Positions 1-8,228 of a DNA stretch of 64,000 nucleotides are shown here, piece after piece. Source of the DNA: Atlantibacter subterraneus (GTDB lineage Bacteria > Pseudomonadota > Gammaproteobacteria > Enterobacterales > Enterobacteriaceae); contig NZ_VLPS01000001.1 in the NCBI RefSeq assembly GCF_007570865.1, forward strand, positions 1 through 64,000, in the 5' to 3' direction. A model generated the notes under the pieces. The model was given only the letters and a program-made list of their open reading frames with translations, was not told the origin of the DNA and did not search any database. Position numbers and translations under genes: made by a program. Position 1 is the first letter of the stretch. Each line of letters starts with the position of its first letter.

Positions 1-430
1 GGGGCCGCCGCGAGCGGCGTTCAAATTTGCTCCCGGCAAATTTGTCCTCGGCTTATCGCGTCCGGCTTCGGGTCGGGCGCGATGCTACATCCTGTAGCTC
101 GCACCCTCTGGCGGCATCCCTGCCGCCAGCCCCGGCCTCCCGCGAACGCCTCGGCGATTTCGATGGGGAGTGAAAACCCTCGCTGTAATCCCGAAGACTG
201 ACAGAGACAATGTTGTCGCTGAAAAACAAATCCGCTTACAGTTGGGGGTGTTGGTCCGGCATCAAAATCGCCGAGGCGTAATTGACGAGCCAGGTCAGAC
301 CCGCAGGGATGCGGGTCTGAGGTCGTGAGCTACAGGATGTAGCATCACGACCGACCTGAAGCGAGGAGATGGAGCCGAGGGCAGCGGCGTAGCCGCCGAT
401 TTTGCTGGCCGGGAGCCTGGGGTGTCGGGG
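1..430. repeat. Composite inverted-repeat element, non-coding
   Basis: This stretch, up to the racemase-like gene ending at 524, holds no convincing gene. It is built from mirrored arms. Positions 147-165 are the inverted complement of 260-278 (18 of 19 bases). Each arm carries hairpins: 79-102 (stem GCTACA/TGTAGC inside GCGA/TCGC) and 108-129 (stem CTGGCGGCA) on the left, and 296-319 (stem CAGACCCGC) and 321-352 (stem GGTCGTGA plus GCTACA) on the right. The left and right GCTACA hairpins are near inverted copies of each other. This is the look of a dispersed intergenic repeat of REP/MITE type. The family is not identified and the left edge may lie outside the window. Confidence 0.6.
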
Positions 431-523
431 ACGCGGCGGCGAGCGTCCCTGACACGTTCGCCGTCACTGAAGCCGCATAGATGAACTTAGTCTGAGCGAA
501 CGGAACCCTACCACCTCTATCCT

Positions 524-1174
524 TTATTTCGCTACAGCGCTAAGCCACTTAATCCCACTCTCCGGTGACGTCAGCACCGGCACCGGTGGTTCCGGCAACT
601 GCTGCAATACCCGCGCCATCGACGCCTGCGCCAGCATCACCACATCACTGCTGGCGAATGCCTGCTTCAGCCCCTGTGCGACAATCGCGTCATGCTTCGC
701 CATGTCCCCCGCCAGCAGCGCGGTAAACGCCTCTGACATCAGCAGCGGCGTGATTTCCGGCGTCTTACCCGCCTCGGCGGCTTTGCGCTTCACATACGCC
801 AGCGTCGGCTCCAGCGTCGTGCCCACCGTTGCCAGCACCGCCAGCCTTCCGCCTTTGGCGATAGCGGCGTCCACCATCGCGCAATCTATACGCGCCAGCT
901 GTAGCGGCGTCATAAACTGGCACTGCTCCACCGCGCCGCCAATCGAGGAACAAGCGGTCATAAAAATCTCGCAACCGGCTTTTTCCGCTACCTGAATATA
1001 CCCGGCGATGCGGGCACTGATATCCGGCGTTACGCCGCCGTTTTTCATCACCTGCTTAATCATCGACTCTTCAATGATATGCATCACCTCGGCATCGGAC
1101 ATGATGTCGCCAATCAACTGCTGCATCATCGCAAGCGTCGCGGAACTGGTGTGGAACAGGGCTACCTTTTTCAT
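524..1174 (-). CDS. Asp/Glu/hydantoin racemase-superfamily protein
   Basis: The 216-residue protein has the fold signature of the aspartate/glutamate racemase superfamily, with a catalytic-type cysteine at C75 in the motif TACSS. In two-cysteine racemases a second cysteine lies near the C-terminus. Here the equivalent stretch reads LAQASM, with Q183 in the likely cysteine position, so this may be a one-cysteine isomerase or decarboxylase-like member rather than a true racemase. It is the last gene of the otn operon. Its start overlaps the stop of the preceding HbpS-like gene by four bases (ATGA), which suggests translational coupling. The substrate is unknown; context suggests a small hydroxy or keto acid. 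Confidence 0.75.
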   Translation of the reverse strand: MKKVALFHTSSATLAMMQQLIGDIMSDAEVMHIIEESMIKQVMKNGGVTPDISARIAGYIQVAEKAGCEIFMTACSSIGGAVEQCQFMTPLQLARIDCAMVDAAIAKGGRLAVLATVGTTLEPTLAYVKRKAAEAGKTPEITPLLMSEAFTALLAGDMAKHDAIVAQGLKQAFASSDVVMLAQASMARVLQQLPEPPVPVLTSPESGIKWLSAVAK

Positions 1175-1590
1175 GCCGGGATCTCCTCATTGAGATAGTG
1201 GGCGACGGCCTGCGCCGCTTCGTGATCTTCTTTAGCGGACAGGCCGCCAATCGCCACCGCGCCAATGCAGCGGCTACCGTCGGTTAGCGGAATGCCGCCC
1301 GGCAGCGCCGTGAACAGCGGGTCGCCAAAGTAGCCGATATCCAGCTGTTCGGTTTGCAGGCGCTGTAAAAACGCCTGGGTGGTGCAGCCCAGACGGCTAC
1401 TGGTGCGGGCTTTGCGCTGGGTCAGTTCGATGGTCAGCAGCTTTGCGCCGTCCATGCGGGCGAAGGCCAGCAGATCGCCGTTGGCGTCGCTTACCGCCAC
1501 GCTGAGCGGGCGCTGCGCGTAAACGTCCTGCGCCAGATGCAGCGCATAATCCACCGCCTGCCGCGCCTGTTGTAAGGTCAGAGTTTTCAT
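1171..1590 (-). CDS. HbpS/GlcG-like (DUF336) protein
   Basis: The 139-residue protein belongs to the GlcG/HbpS (PduO C-terminal-like) family. It has the family pattern of an N-terminal helix, a segment like AVSDANGDLLAFARMDGA (residues about 32-49), and a Gly/Pro-rich loop PGGIPL before IGAVAIGGLSA. Members occur in many catabolic operons. Some bind haem or cobalamin, but their role is usually not known. It lies eight bases after the transporter gene stop and overlaps the racemase-like gene by four bases, so it is part of the same transcript. No signal peptide is visible, so it is probably cytoplasmic. Confidence 0.8.
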   Translation of the reverse strand: MKTLTLQQARQAVDYALHLAQDVYAQRPLSVAVSDANGDLLAFARMDGAKLLTIELTQRKARTSSRLGCTTQAFLQRLQTEQLDIGYFGDPLFTALPGGIPLTDGSRCIGAVAIGGLSAKEDHEAAQAVAHYLNEEIPA

Positions 1591-1598
1591 GGTTATCC

Positions 1599-2948
1599 CT
1601 ATAAGGTCTGTTCAGAAGAATAAGGCTTTTCCGCCGCCGCGCTGCTCTGGGCGGCAGGCTTTGCGGCGCGGGCGTCTTTTTTGCGCCAGTAGTTGGCGAG
1701 CAGCGATCCGCTGACGTTGCCAAGCGGCGTCATTACCGCCGAGGCCAGCCCAACCGTCGCCAGCTTGCCCATCGCCGCCGCCAGGCCAGAGGCCATCCCG
1801 CCGTTTTGCAGGCCCACTTCAAAGGCCACGGTGCGGGCGGACTGCACATCCATGCGGAAAACAAAGCGGCTCATCAGATAGCCGATGGAGAAACCGCCGA
1901 GGTTGTGCAGCAGCATGGCGACGCAGAGTAAGAAGCCCACCTGCATCAGATTGTCGCGTCCGGCAGCGGCGGCGGTGGTGGTGAAGAAAATAATCCCGAT
2001 CATCGACACCTTCGGCATATAGCTCTGGATTTTCGGTTTCTGCTGGGTCAGCCAGTTATAGAACAGGCTCCATATAATCCCACCGGCAAAGAAGTTTGCC
2101 ACCACGGCAAACATCTGGGCGTCCGCCGAGGCGCTTTCAAACAGGCTGTTCCAGCCGCCGAACGCCATAAACAGCAGCCAGCAGGCGCTGAGGGCCGCCA
2201 GCCCCTGCACGATGCGCCGACCGCGCAGCGAGGCATAGCTTTTCAGGTAATCGTTGAGGATCGCCGCGCCAATCGGGATCAGCACGATTTTGATCACGTC
2301 CATAATCATCGACATCAGCTTGATGTCGATCAGCGAGCCGGCCAGCAGGTTGACCCACAGCGGCGTCATAATGGTGGCGGCGAGGGTGGAGACCGCGCAG
2401 ATGGAGACCGCCAGCGCCAGATTGGCATTGGCGATATACACCATCACCGTGGACGACAGCCCGCTTGGACAGGCACCGATCAGCAGAATGCCAACCGCCA
2501 CCTCTGGCGGGAAATCAAACATAATGGTCAGCGCAAAGCCGAGCAGCGGCATGATCAGGAAGTGGCAGAAGGTGCCGACGAATACCGCCCACGGCATTTT
2601 GGCGACATCGATAAAATCCTGAATAGTCAGCTTGGTGCCCATGCTGAACATGGTGGCCTGGATCACCAGGAACACGATCCATTTGTGGGTGATATTAAAG
2701 CCGCCCCAGATAATCAGCTCGCTGGCGTACACCATCGCGGCGACAAAACCGGCGATGATCCACAAAGTAAACTGATAGCTGCGTAGCGCAGGCCAGAAAC
2801 CCGCGCCGATGGCAAAACCGGTTACCCCTAATACCAGGCCGCCATGCCAGACGTTGGTGGCCTGCATAAGCGCGCCGACCACGGCAATAAGCGCGCCAGC
2901 GGCGCTGGCCGCGAGGCCAGCCTTATAAACTGCTGCGTTGATGGTCAT
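1599..2948 (-). CDS. BASS-family (bile acid:sodium symporter-like) transporter
   Basis: The 449-residue protein is strongly hydrophobic, with about ten predicted membrane segments. It carries two motifs typical of the BASS family: GACPSGLSSTVMVY in the first half and EVGLQNGGMASGLA in the second. These crossover regions bind Na+ and substrate in family structures. The family moves organic anions such as bile acids, pyruvate and pantoate, so uptake of the acid degraded by this operon is the likely role. The protein is longer than the usual 300-330 residues, with extra N-terminal membrane segments and a charged Ala-rich tail. It lies 41 bases downstream of the BKACE gene. Confidence 0.8.
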   Translation of the reverse strand: MTINAAVYKAGLAASAAGALIAVVGALMQATNVWHGGLVLGVTGFAIGAGFWPALRSYQFTLWIIAGFVAAMVYASELIIWGGFNITHKWIVFLVIQATMFSMGTKLTIQDFIDVAKMPWAVFVGTFCHFLIMPLLGFALTIMFDFPPEVAVGILLIGACPSGLSSTVMVYIANANLALAVSICAVSTLAATIMTPLWVNLLAGSLIDIKLMSMIMDVIKIVLIPIGAAILNDYLKSYASLRGRRIVQGLAALSACWLLFMAFGGWNSLFESASADAQMFAVVANFFAGGIIWSLFYNWLTQQKPKIQSYMPKVSMIGIIFFTTTAAAAGRDNLMQVGFLLCVAMLLHNLGGFSIGYLMSRFVFRMDVQSARTVAFEVGLQNGGMASGLAAAMGKLATVGLASAVMTPLGNVSGSLLANYWRKKDARAAKPAAQSSAAAEKPYSSEQTL

Positions 2949-2989
2949 TGTGATGCCTCCCGGAGGCGTGAGTATTATTATTAGCGCAA

Positions 2990-3796
2990 TTAACGGTGGC
3001 GAATATTCAGCAGCTTCCGCGCATATTCCGGCGTTGCCACTTCTTTATCCTGGCTGCGAATTAACGTGGCGAGTTTTTCCACCAGTAATACATTTCGGGT
3101 CACGGTTTCGCTGGCGTTAATATAATAGCTGTCTTCAAATCCGATTCTGACTTCACAGGCACCCATGCCCACGGCGGCGGCAATTAATCCAAAGTCGCGG
3201 CGGCCAAAATGGGTAATTCCCCATAAGGCGTCGCGCGGGATCATACTGCGCATGGCAATTAAGGCGTCGATAGTGGCGGGGGTACTGCCGCGATGACCTA
3301 ACACAATATTAAACAGCATCGGCTGGGTGAAATTAATTTTCTGCTGGAGCGCCAGAATATTATTAATCATGCCAATCTCAAAGACTTCAAATTCGGGAAT
3401 AATGCCGCGCTCAACAATATGGCGCGAGCAGTATTCCACGTCCGGCGTCGGGTTAAAGTAGACGTTATCGCCGAGGTTCACCGAGCCGACGTTCAGCGAA
3501 GCCATTTCCACGCCCCGGCAGGCCAGCGGCGCGCAGCGTTCGGCAATAGTCATCTGCGATACGCCGCCGGTCGAGGCCTGAATAATCAGGTCAGACTGCG
3601 CCATCACCGGGGCGATGGTCTGCTCAAAATAGCGGGTGTCGGGAGTCAGTTTCCCCTGCGGGTCGCGCACGTGGAGATGCACGATGGCGGCACCGGCCTC
3701 CACGCAGGCTAAAATCTCATCCGCCACTTCATTGGGTTCTACTCGGGGGCAATCCGCGGCGACGGGCGCCAGCGAAATAATCACGCGATCGGACAT
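2990..3796 (-). CDS. BKACE-family beta-keto acid cleavage enzyme (DUF849)
   Basis: The 268-residue protein matches the beta-keto acid cleavage enzyme family, whose founding member is 3-keto-5-aminohexanoate cleavage enzyme (Kce). These TIM-barrel Zn enzymes condense a beta-keto acid with acetyl-CoA to give acetoacetate and a CoA ester. The metal-binding HLHVRD motif is present (H40, H42), as is the acidic residue E221 in VRIGFED. The conserved Arg in VRD is also present. The substrate cannot be read from the sequence. BKACE is not part of the standard otn (tetronate) pathway, so its place between otnI and a transporter gene is unusual. Confidence 0.85.
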   Translation of the reverse strand: MSDRVIISLAPVAADCPRVEPNEVADEILACVEAGAAIVHLHVRDPQGKLTPDTRYFEQTIAPVMAQSDLIIQASTGGVSQMTIAERCAPLACRGVEMASLNVGSVNLGDNVYFNPTPDVEYCSRHIVERGIIPEFEVFEIGMINNILALQQKINFTQPMLFNIVLGHRGSTPATIDALIAMRSMIPRDALWGITHFGRRDFGLIAAAVGMGACEVRIGFEDSYYINASETVTRNVLLVEKLATLIRSQDKEVATPEYARKLLNIRHR

Positions 3797-3825
3797 AATT
3801 CATTCCTCAGGGTCAGAGTGTTATT

Positions 3826-4602
3826 TTATTTATACGGCGCTAACCAGTGAATATCGGCACCTGGCGGTGTTAGCGGTTGATATTCACAACCCACCCAGCC
3901 GTGATAGTTCATGTTGTCGATTTGCGAAAAAATCCAGTCGTCATTTAATTCACCGCTTCCCGGTTCATTGCGACCAGGCGAAGAGGCGACCTGATAATGG
4001 CGGGTAATCGGTAGATAACGCTGTATATTATTAATAATGTTGCCGTGCAGTTTCTGGCAGTGATAAATATCGAACTGTAAACCGATATTATCGCACCCGA
4101 CATCGTGAATAATTTTTTCAGCCAGCGGGAAACTATTCACAAAATAGCCCGGCATATCCTCTTTATTTAACGGTTCAATTAAAACACTGATATTTTTCTC
4201 AGCCAGTAAATTGGCCGCCTGGCGTAATCGATGTATTAATAATAGGTACTGCTGCTGTTCACTCAGGCTATTTACCCGATGGCCCGCCATAACGTGCACC
4301 TGGCGGCAGCCTAGGGCGCTGGCGTATTCGCGGGCTAACAGGATTGCGTCAATAAACGCCTCGTCACAGTCCGGTTGCGCCGCCAGCCCGCGTGCGCCTC
4401 GCGCCCAGTCGCCGGGTGGCGCGTTGATTAACACCACCGGCAGGCCGCTGTGCCGCTGTGCATCGCACAATTCTGCGAGCGGCACCTCATAGGGGAACAG
4501 GCACTCGACGCCGGTAAAACCGGCTTCACGGGCGCGGGCGAAGCGCTCGACAAACGGCAGTTCGGTGAACAGCCAGCTGATATTCGCGGCGAACTTAGGC
4601 AT
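3826..4602 (-). CDS. otnI: OtnI-like 2-oxo-tetronate isomerase (hydroxypyruvate isomerase family)
   Basis: The 258-residue TIM-barrel protein is of the Hyi/OtnI family. In characterised acid-sugar operons OtnI interconverts 2-oxo- and 3-oxo-tetronate. The two catalytic glutamates are E143 (in LIEPLNKEDM) and E240 (in VGCEY), with metal-type residues D178 and H181 and the family motif PGRNEPGSGELN near 209-220. I placed the start at 4602 (MPKFAANISW) because homologues begin there; a longer in-frame start at 4674 would lie inside the regulator gene. The first eight bases overlap the end of the DeoR-type gene. Hydroxypyruvate isomerase activity is the alternative. Confidence 0.85.
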   Translation of the reverse strand: MPKFAANISWLFTELPFVERFARAREAGFTGVECLFPYEVPLAELCDAQRHSGLPVVLINAPPGDWARGARGLAAQPDCDEAFIDAILLAREYASALGCRQVHVMAGHRVNSLSEQQQYLLLIHRLRQAANLLAEKNISVLIEPLNKEDMPGYFVNSFPLAEKIIHDVGCDNIGLQFDIYHCQKLHGNIINNIQRYLPITRHYQVASSPGRNEPGSGELNDDWIFSQIDNMNYHGWVGCEYQPLTPPGADIHWLAPYK

Positions 4603-5389
4603 GGTTTTGCTCCCTTTCGGTGGACACCAGGTGCAGCTTGAGGTTTTGCGCCGCCAGCGTCTGGCGCGCGTCATCCGGCAGCGCCGTGTCGCAAATAATG
4701 TCGGTGAGCTGCGACAGAGCGCAGATATGGAACATGGCGTATTTGCCGAATTTACTGCTGTCCGACACCAGCACCCGCCGTTTCGACACCTGCAACACCA
4801 TCTCTTTCACCGACGCCTTGCCTTCATCCGGCGTCGACATGCCGCGTTCCAGATCCCAGGAGGAGGAGCTGATAAACGCCACGTCGATATTGATGGTGCT
4901 GAGGAAGTTCGCCGCGCTTTTCCCCAGGCACGAACGGTTGCGTTTTTCAACCAGGCCGCCGGTGTGATACAGAGTGATGTGCGGCATATCCATCAGATAA
5001 TGACTGATGGAGAAATCGTTAGTCACCACCGTCAGGTTGAAGCAGTTGCTGGCCGCCACCGCTTTGGCGACTTCAAAAATCGAGGTGCCCGCATCGAGAT
5101 AAATCGTCTGGCCCGGTTCGATCAGCATCGCCGCCAGCTCGCCCATTTTGCGCTTCACGTCATGGTTGAGTTCCGCTTTTTCGCGCCACGGTAGTTCCAG
5201 CTTGAGCAAATTGTTCAGCTTGATGCCGCCGTTGATCAGCACCACTTTGCCTTCTTCTTCCAGCGCGAGGATGTCGCGGCGCACGGTCATGTGCGACACG
5301 TTCATCAATTCCGCCAGCTCGTTAAAGGAGGCGACATTTTTTTCATGTACGTAGCGATAGATAAAGTCGCGTCGTTGTTCCGGGATCAT
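4595..5389 (-). CDS. DeoR-family transcriptional regulator of the otn operon
   Basis: The 264-residue protein has the DeoR layout: an N-terminal winged helix-turn-helix (residues about 6-57, motif VSHMTVRRDILALEEEG) and a C-terminal sugar-phosphate sensor domain with YLDAGTS near residue 100. DeoR proteins usually repress and respond to a phosphorylated intermediate, here plausibly the product of OtnK. It sits inside the operon between otnC (five-base gap) and otnI (eight-base overlap), so it is probably autoregulated. A perfect TTCACA-N6-TGTGAA palindrome at 7487-7504, upstream of otnK, is a candidate operator. The effector is inferred from the neighbouring enzymes. Confidence 0.85.
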   Translation of the reverse strand: MIPEQRRDFIYRYVHEKNVASFNELAELMNVSHMTVRRDILALEEEGKVVLINGGIKLNNLLKLELPWREKAELNHDVKRKMGELAAMLIEPGQTIYLDAGTSIFEVAKAVAASNCFNLTVVTNDFSISHYLMDMPHITLYHTGGLVEKRNRSCLGKSAANFLSTINIDVAFISSSSWDLERGMSTPDEGKASVKEMVLQVSKRRVLVSDSSKFGKYAMFHICALSQLTDIICDTALPDDARQTLAAQNLKLHLVSTEREQNHA

Positions 5390-5394
5390 TGCCG

Positions 5395-6060
5395 TTACCC
5401 CATTTTTGCTCGGTAGACCTGCTCCAGTTCCGCGATGGCGGCATCGCTTAGCGGAACGTGGCCCAGCGGTTTTAAGGTCAGCCAGATACGGGCGCTGTCT
5501 TCCAGTTCTTCAATATTGAATACCGCTTCGCGCAGCGTGCCGCCGCATACCACCGGGCCGTGGTTGGCCAGCAGCGCCGCGGTGTGCTGGCCTGCGGATT
5601 CATACAGCGCCACGGCGATATCCTGATGCCCCGGGCGGAAATAGGGCAGCAGCGGCAGCTTGCCAATGCGCATCACGTAATAGGGCGTCAGCGGCGGCAG
5701 GCAGTTTTCCGGCGTCTCGCAGGGCAGGCAGGCGAGGGCGGTCAGCCACGGCGAATGCAGATGTACCACCGCGCCGCAGGCCGGACGGCGCTGATAAAAC
5801 GCCATATGCATCGGGACTTCTTTGGACGGACGGTCGCCGCCAATGTGCTCGCCGCTGGCGTCCAGCCGGCTCAGACTGTCGATCTCTAACTCTCCAAGGC
5901 AGGAATTGGTCGGGGTGACCAGAAAGCCGCCATCGGGCAGTTTGACGCTGATATTCCCGGAACCGCCGCTGCTGTAGCCGCGCTGGAACAGCGAGCGGCC
6001 ATAATGAACCAGTTGCTGACGCAGCGCGGTCTCTTCGGCGCTCATGGCGTAACGACTCAT
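5395..6060 (-). CDS. otnC: OtnC-like 3-oxo-tetronate 4-phosphate decarboxylase (class II aldolase family)
   Basis: The 221-residue protein belongs to the class II aldolase/adducin family. The metal-binding histidines are H100 and H102 (VHLHSPW) and H167 (NHGPVV), and the catalytic-type glutamate is E81 (SKEVPMH). Next to an OtnK-type kinase the known role is decarboxylation of 3-oxo-tetronate 4-phosphate to dihydroxyacetone phosphate and CO2. Its start overlaps the otnK stop by four bases, indicating coupled translation. Other aldolases of the family (fuculose-1-phosphate or ribulose-5-phosphate type) are possible by sequence alone, but the otnK/otnI context favours OtnC. Confidence 0.85.
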   Translation of the reverse strand: MSRYAMSAEETALRQQLVHYGRSLFQRGYSSGGSGNISVKLPDGGFLVTPTNSCLGELEIDSLSRLDASGEHIGGDRPSKEVPMHMAFYQRRPACGAVVHLHSPWLTALACLPCETPENCLPPLTPYYVMRIGKLPLLPYFRPGHQDIAVALYESAGQHTAALLANHGPVVCGGTLREAVFNIEELEDSARIWLTLKPLGHVPLSDAAIAELEQVYRAKMG

Positions 6061-7322
6061 GCCTGGTACTCCTGTGCACGGAAAAAGAAATCTTCATCGC
6101 CAAAATTGCCGGATTTCAGCGCCAGCGAGAGCTGTTGCGCGCTGTCCTGCACCCAGGGCACGCCGGGGACGATGGGGCGGCCTACCTTCAGGCGCTTGAC
6201 CTTCAGCGCATCCACCGTAGTGCCGGAGGTTTCACCGCCCGCCACGATAAAGGTATTGAAGCCGCGCTCCCGCAACCGGGTGGCCAGTTGGGCGAACGTG
6301 CGTTCGACGGCGGCGCTGGCGGCGCGTTCCCCGAAGCGCTGTTGAGTGGCCTTAAGCTGCTCCGGCGGCTGGGTGGCGTACACCAGCGGCGCGAGGGCGC
6401 TACCGCTGTGCGCTTCTACCCAGTCGGCGAGAGTGGCGATGTACTGCGGGTCATCGCTGATGCAGGAGGCAACGTCCAGCGCCAGCGCCGGGGCCTGTGC
6501 TTTATAGGCGTTGACCTGGCGGTTAGTCATCACCGAGCAACTGCCGGACAGCACCACCGCTTTTTTATCCTCGGGGAAGGTAAAACGCCCGTCAGCCGTG
6601 GCCTGTGTCGATGCGCGCGCCGCCAGTGCGCCGCCGAGGCCGGAACCGCCCGCCAGCAGCGGTAAATCGCCAAACGCCGCAGCCTGGATCGCCAGGTCGT
6701 CTTCGGTTAGCGCATCCACCACGATATGGCGGAATCCCTGGTCGGCAAGCGCCTGATAGCGTGCGCGCAGCGCAGCGAAACCGGCGCGCACCGTGACAAG
6801 ATCGATCACCGCCGCCTTGCCGTCAGTTTGCGGTTTCAGCAGCTCGACCAGCCGGGCGTCCCACATCGGGTTAATCGGGTGATTTTCCATACCGGACTGG
6901 TTTAGCAGCGCGCCGTTCACAAACAGATGTCCGTGTACCAGGGTGCGGCCATTCTGCGGCAGCGCCGGGCTGTGAATGATGGCGCGGCACGGCGTCTGGG
7001 CCATCAGCGCGTCGCTGACCGGGCCGATATTGCCGTCCGGCGTGGAGTCGAAGGTGGAACAGTATTTGAAATAGATCTGCCGGGCACCGGCTGATTCTGT
7101 CAGCCACTGGGCGCAGCACAGCGTCTGGCGAATCGCCTCTTCTGCGGGCAGCGAGCGGCTTTTCAGGGAGATAACAATGACGTCGGCGTCGTCCTGCCAG
7201 CGGGCATCGGGGGAAGGGACGCCGGGCAGCAGCGTTACCTGCAATCCCTGCTGTGCCATAAATCCGGCGATGTCGGTCGCGCCGGTAAAATCATCGGCGA
7301 TAACGCCGGTAAGAAGGGCCAT
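6057..7322 (-). CDS. otnK: OtnK-like 3-oxo-tetronate kinase (DUF1537 family)
   Basis: The 421-residue protein is a four-carbon acid sugar kinase of the DUF1537 family. The N-terminal substrate domain opens with GVIADDFTGATDIAG and the C-terminal nucleotide-binding domain has VAGGETSGTTVDAL. The family phosphorylates 3-oxo-tetronate or the acid sugar itself at O4. I chose the ATG at 7322 (MALLTGVIADD) because homologues start there; an upstream in-frame start at 7361 adds 13 unconserved residues. It is the first gene of the eight-gene operon. Its upstream gap (7323-7536) holds an AT-rich segment and a palindrome at 7487-7504. No acid-sugar dehydrogenase gene is next to it. Confidence 0.88.
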   Translation of the reverse strand: MALLTGVIADDFTGATDIAGFMAQQGLQVTLLPGVPSPDARWQDDADVIVISLKSRSLPAEEAIRQTLCCAQWLTESAGARQIYFKYCSTFDSTPDGNIGPVSDALMAQTPCRAIIHSPALPQNGRTLVHGHLFVNGALLNQSGMENHPINPMWDARLVELLKPQTDGKAAVIDLVTVRAGFAALRARYQALADQGFRHIVVDALTEDDLAIQAAAFGDLPLLAGGSGLGGALAARASTQATADGRFTFPEDKKAVVLSGSCSVMTNRQVNAYKAQAPALALDVASCISDDPQYIATLADWVEAHSGSALAPLVYATQPPEQLKATQQRFGERAASAAVERTFAQLATRLRERGFNTFIVAGGETSGTTVDALKVKRLKVGRPIVPGVPWVQDSAQQLSLALKSGNFGDEDFFFRAQEYQA

Positions 7323-7486
7323 GAGGCTGTTTCCTGTCGCTCTGCTTTCGAATGGGATCATTATTCAAAAGCGGGCTTCACATTCCCACGACAGGTCTCA
7401 CAAATATTATCATCCTGAATGCGTGAGTAAGAATGATTAACTAATTGAAATTAATCTATAAATTATTGATGAGGGGATTTTTTTAC

Positions 7487-7504
7487 TTCACACGAGCCTG
7501 TGAA
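7487..7504. promoter_or_regulatory. Palindrome, candidate operator of the otn operon
   Basis: A perfect inverted repeat TTCACA-CGAGCC-TGTGAA lies about 165 bases upstream of the otnK start in the gap after ramR. The arm order is opposite to a CRP site (TGTGA-N6-TCACA). A related half-site, TTCGTGAA, follows at once. It could bind the operon's own DeoR-type regulator. There is no direct evidence for which protein binds. Confidence 0.35.
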
Positions 7505-7536
7505 AATTCGTGAACATCCCCGCAATGCACAAATTA

Positions 7537-8121
7537 TCACACGTCCTGGCGGCCCAGCGCGCGCCACATCGCTTCGTAGCCTACGGTTTTAAACTCCTCG
7601 GTACGCGCCGGTTCGCGGGTGGCGAATTCCATGGTGGTTTCCGCCATCGCAAAGAAGATAGTGTCGCCAAAGCGGCGAAACGGCGGGCTTAAAAACAGCG
7701 GCAGAATGGATTTTTCACACATCTGATGCAGTTCAGGATTGCTGTCATTGACCTGCTGCTCGGTTTCTTCGGTGATTTTGTCGCTGATCGCCAGCTGGCG
7801 CATTGCCTGGTGGGCGACTGGATGGGCGAGGCCCCAGTCGATCAGCCGATCCCAGATGTAGCGGGTCAGCCCTTTACTGTCTGCCGGGCGGTCGGGCTGT
7901 TCGAGGATAGAACGGCCAAACTCGACTTTGAGATGCAAATACAGCGCGTTGAGTAACACGTCTTTGGTAGCGAAATAGCGGAACAGGGTGCCTTCCGCCA
8001 CGCCCGCGCCGCGGGCAATCATCGCGGTAGAGGCACCAATGCCAGCGCTGGCGATGGCTTCGGTTGCCGCATCAAGCAGCGCCATTCTCTTATCTTCACT
8101 ACGGGGACGAGCCACTAACAT
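7537..8121 (-). CDS. ramR: RamR, TetR-family repressor of ramA
   Basis: The 194-residue protein aligns over its length with Salmonella RamR. It begins ARPRSEDKRMALLDAATEAI and has the helix-turn-helix region GVAEGTLFRYFATKD (about residues 36-50), then the C-terminal ligand-binding helices ending EAMWRALGRQ. RamR represses ramA and is released by bile salts and various drugs. It is transcribed divergently from ramA, and the region between them carries the known RamR operator form. I used the ATG at 8121; an upstream start at 8193 adds 24 residues absent from homologues. Loss-of-function changes in this gene are a known cause of multidrug resistance; none is apparent here. Confidence 0.92.
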   Translation of the reverse strand: MLVARPRSEDKRMALLDAATEAIASAGIGASTAMIARGAGVAEGTLFRYFATKDVLLNALYLHLKVEFGRSILEQPDRPADSKGLTRYIWDRLIDWGLAHPVAHQAMRQLAISDKITEETEQQVNDSNPELHQMCEKSILPLFLSPPFRRFGDTIFFAMAETTMEFATREPARTEEFKTVGYEAMWRALGRQDV

Positions 8122-8200
8122 TACCCTCCAGTCATCAGGACCGCAGATTGAAACACGGAGGCCGCATGGCTGCAAGCCGCCAGAAGTACTCAAAAACCGG

Positions 8201-8228
8201 TTGACGCTTTACGCATCGTTTCTATAAT
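8201..8228 (+). promoter_or_regulatory. ramA sigma-70 promoter
   Basis: TTGACG (8201-8206) and TATAAT (8223-8228) are separated by 16 bases and point toward ramA. The -10 hexamer overlaps the first base of the RamR operator, so bound RamR would block polymerase. Confidence 0.8.

Noticed and set aside
1-523. tRNA or rRNA fragment in the structured left end
   Set aside because: The stems do not make a cloverleaf and no conserved T-loop or rRNA sequence is present.
7487-7504. CRP site upstream of otnK
   Set aside because: The arms are TTCACA and TGTGAA, the opposite order from the CRP consensus TGTGA-N6-TCACA.
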